Positions 5,167 to 6,551 of a stretch of DNA of 6,551 nucleotides are shown here, piece by piece. Origin of the DNA: Cyanobacteriota bacterium (GTDB lineage: Bacteria > Cyanobacteriota > Cyanobacteriia > Leptolyngbyales > Leptolyngbyaceae). Where the stretch lies: positions 1-6,551 of the forward strand of contig JAIXVO010000588.1 in assembly GCA_027482985.1 (NCBI GenBank). The letters run 5' to 3'. The first letter of the stretch is position 1. The number at the start of each line of letters is the position of its first letter. The notes beneath the pieces were generated by a model that was given only the letters and a program-made list of their open reading frames with translations, was not told the DNA's origin and searched no databases. A program made the position numbers and the translations under genes.

Positions 5167-5576
5167 TTCTTTTCTGCCAAAATCCGCGATCGCGATTGGC
5201 TCCCCGAATATTCACCAGGGAGCAACAGCATCCCATTCACCAGCCACAGGGTAATTTCTGGGAGGGCAAACTGCACCGCTTCGACTTGCGTTTGAATCAG
5301 GGGGATCTGGTGGGTCGCCTGACAACAGGTCAACTTGACATGCTGCGGCGACAAGCGTTGCAAATCCCAAATTTGAAACGTTTCTAATTGGGGAAATTCT
5401 CGCCGAATGCGGAGTTGAAAATAAGCAATATCCGTTAGTAACCAGCGACAATCACAGTGATCTGATAGCCATTTCACGCCATCCGAAAACACAAATTGAT
5501 TCAGCCAGTGATGGTACCATCCGTCAATCTGAGTAAATTGGCTCAGTCCCGATCGCAATTCTTCTTGAGTTAACAC
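5163..5576 (-). CDS. DUF6876-like protein
   Basis: This 137-residue soluble protein resembles DUF6876, a family of unknown function. The pattern is LTQEELRSGLSQFTQIDGWY (2-21), then a SDGVKWLSDHCDCRWLLTDI block (31-50), FQIWDLQ (67-73), VKLTC (80-84) and LPEITLWLVNGMLLLPGEYS (105-124). There is no signal peptide or membrane helix. I chose the GTG at 5576-5574, because minus-strand AGGAG lies 8 bases before it and the family begins at about this point. Reading back to the TTG at 5663 adds 29 residues of uncharacteristic sequence. The C-terminus after EYS is a polar tail (SGSQSRSRILAEKN). It is divergent from the HdeD gene and convergent with two small plus-strand frames, with stop codons overlapping in TTAA. 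The family match is from memory of the pattern. Confidence 0.75.
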   Translation of the reverse strand: MLTQEELRSGLSQFTQIDGWYHHWLNQFVFSDGVKWLSDHCDCRWLLTDIAYFQLRIRREFPQLETFQIWDLQRLSPQHVKLTCCQATHQIPLIQTQVEAVQFALPEITLWLVNGMLLLPGEYSGSQSRSRILAEKN

Positions 5577-5584
5577 AGCTCTTG

Positions 5585-5589
5585 CTCCT
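5585..5589 (-). promoter_or_regulatory. Shine-Dalgarno deciding the DUF6876 start
   Basis: Minus strand reads AGGAG-CAAGAGCT-GTG with 8-base spacing, favouring the GTG at 5576 over the upstream TTG at 5663. Confidence 0.65.
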
Positions 5590-5673
5590 GTTGCACCGAC
5601 GATGAACAGGCAGAGCACCCGATTGTTGTGGTGAAGCTCAGTGATTTGCACTGCTGGTGACAAACCACTCTTG

Positions 5674-5687
5674 GCTTAGAGTGCCCA
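5674..5687 (-). repeat. Copy 2 of the 14-base repeat (minus: TGGGCACTCTAAGC)
   Basis: This is identical to 1379-1392. It lies 98 bases upstream of the DUF6876-like start, in the leader or promoter region, with the same orientation relative to the gene as copy 1. Confidence 0.5.
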
Positions 5688-5744
5688 CGCCTCTACCCAA
5701 AGGAACAGCCAGCCCAAGCTGACCGCAGGATTCAGCGAAATGGC

Positions 5745-5761
5745 GGAGCGATCGCAGCTCC
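5745..5761. repeat. HIP1 octamer inside a short inverted repeat
   Basis: GGAGC (5745-5749) and GCTCC (5757-5761) flank a HIP1 site GCGATCGC (5748-5755) in the gap between the divergent DUF6876 and HdeD genes. There is no T-tract, so it is not a terminator. It might be an operator or simply HIP1 context. Confidence 0.35.
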
Positions 5762-5832
5762 CCAAAAACCTATCTTAAGAGGCTCATGCTTTTGGCCGAA
5801 ATTCTTTAGCCTGAACGATGGAATCATTGTTT

Positions 5833-5837
5833 AGGAG
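5833..5837 (+). promoter_or_regulatory. Shine-Dalgarno deciding the HdeD start
   Basis: AGGAG-AAGACTG-ATG with 7-base spacing points to the ATG at 5845. The in-frame ATG at 5818 has no such motif and would bury this one in the coding region. Confidence 0.7.
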
Positions 5838-5844
5838 AAGACTG

Positions 5845-6414
5845 ATGACGACCAATCTTTCTACCCCAACCAAACCCAGTCGCAATCAAGCGCTGATTAC
5901 CGGGATTATCCTGGCGGTATTGGGAGTGGGGGCGATCGCCCTACCCGCAGTTTCGACCATCGTGGCCGAAACCTGGATTTCCCTGATTCTGATTTCGGCG
6001 GGGGGAGCCAAGTTGGTGTATGCCTTTCAAACCCGCGAACAGGACGGCTTCATCTGGAAATTGTTGCTGGCAGTCCTGTATGTCGTGACGGGCATCATGT
6101 TGTTTGCCAGACCGTTGACGGGTGTGATTACATTAACTCTGCTGTTGGGTAGTTTTCTGCTGACAGAAGGTGTGTTTAACCTGTTTCTGGCCTTCCGGCT
6201 GCGCCCCCAACAAAACTGGCTGTATGTGTTGGGTGATGGCATTGTTACTCTAGCGTTGGGGGCTTTAATTTGGGCGCAGTGGCCGGCGAATGCCCCTTGG
6301 TTAATTGGCACTGTTGTGGGTGCCAGTCTACTGCTTTCGGGCCTCTCTCGCATCATGATTTCCTTTAACGGGAGTAGTCCTGCGAATCCCACCGACCCCA
6401 TGGCTTCGGTTTAA
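5845..6414 (+). CDS. HdeD family (DUF308) six-helix membrane protein
   Basis: This 189-residue inner-membrane protein is of the HdeD/DUF308 family; HdeD is linked to acid resistance in E. coli, but the role in cyanobacteria is not settled. Six hydrophobic helices are visible at about residues 16-35, 37-60, 70-89, 92-117, 125-146 and 151-173. Family features include IILAVLGVGAIALPAVS in the first helix, a VLYVVTGIMLFARPL segment ending helix 3, and LLLGSFLLTEGVFNLFLAF in helix 4. The two halves look like repeats of a three-helix unit. The tail (174-189) is polar and proline-rich. The ATG at 5845 is supported by a well-spaced AGGAG; the ATG at 5818 would add nine residues (MESLFRRRL). The gene is divergent from the DUF6876-like gene and stands alone on the plus strand. 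No clear terminator follows in the remaining 137 bases. Confidence 0.9.
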   Translation: MTTNLSTPTKPSRNQALITGIILAVLGVGAIALPAVSTIVAETWISLILISAGGAKLVYAFQTREQDGFIWKLLLAVLYVVTGIMLFARPLTGVITLTLLLGSFLLTEGVFNLFLAFRLRPQQNWLYVLGDGIVTLALGALIWAQWPANAPWLIGTVVGASLLLSGLSRIMISFNGSSPANPTDPMASV

Positions 6415-6551
6415 GCCAAATTGTCTTTTATTGCCAGCAGCAGGCAACGGATTAAACACTTCTCAAAGTGCGATCGGGACATAATTTTGGGCATTAACAT
6501 ACCTGACACCCCAAAAATATCTGCCCTCATCCCCTACCCCCTGCGCCCAGA

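Noticed and set aside
5639..5653. Inverted repeat CAGTG-N5-CACTG upstream of the DUF6876 gene
   Set aside because: The arms are only 5 bp, with no match to a known regulator site, so chance is a sufficient explanation.
6431..6470. Two short hairpins (TTGCC/GGCAA and CACTT/AAGTG) after the HdeD gene
   Set aside because: The stems are only 5 bp and no T-tract follows, so they do not qualify as terminators. I see nothing else firm in 6415-6551.

Overview
The window looks like cyanobacterial chromosome. The HIP1 octamer GCGATCGC occurs ten times without mismatch (starts at 142, 536, 1956, 2204, 3330, 4639, 5026, 5186, 5748 and 5932), where chance predicts about 0.1 in this length. The gene content agrees: a SigG-like ECF sigma factor, a DevA-type ABC ATPase, a DUF760 protein and an HdeD-family membrane protein. 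I see no insertion sequence, CRISPR array, tRNA or rRNA.

Left part, minus strand (1-1357). Reading right to left there is a 57-residue single-pass membrane protein with a very strong ribosome binding site, then a SigG-like ECF sigma factor, then the start of an anti-sigma factor that runs off the left edge. This resembles a sigma/anti-sigma stress locus with an extra small membrane protein upstream.

Spacer (1358-1706). It holds a 127-base, 96 percent purine tract, four tandem heptamers (R)ACTCCT, and a C-rich block that reads as a G-quadruplex motif on the minus strand just past the stop of the next gene. The purine and pyrimidine blocks are partly complementary.

Centre (1707-4228). A CpdA/Icc-type cyclic-nucleotide phosphodiesterase (minus) is divergent from a plus-strand pair: a DevA-family ATPase without its usual DevB and DevC partners, and a stand-alone class III nucleotidyl cyclase domain. 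Their shared 324-base intergenic region contains an almost perfect CRP-type operator, TGTGA-N6-TCACA. Enzymes predicted to break down and to make cAMP therefore flank a predicted cAMP-receptor site, which suggests a compact feedback circuit. This is the most interesting signal in the window.

Right part (4333-6551). A DUF760 gene ends at a clear intrinsic terminator. Two small unrecognised reading frames follow and meet a minus-strand DUF6876-like gene head-on, sharing the palindromic stop TTAA. A six-helix HdeD-family (DUF308) membrane protein follows, and the last 137 bases hold no gene I can support. Five start sites were moved from the longest possible reading (phosphodiesterase, cyclase, DUF760, DUF6876 and HdeD genes). 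Shine-Dalgarno placement decided the DUF760, DUF6876 and HdeD starts, and family fit decided the other two.
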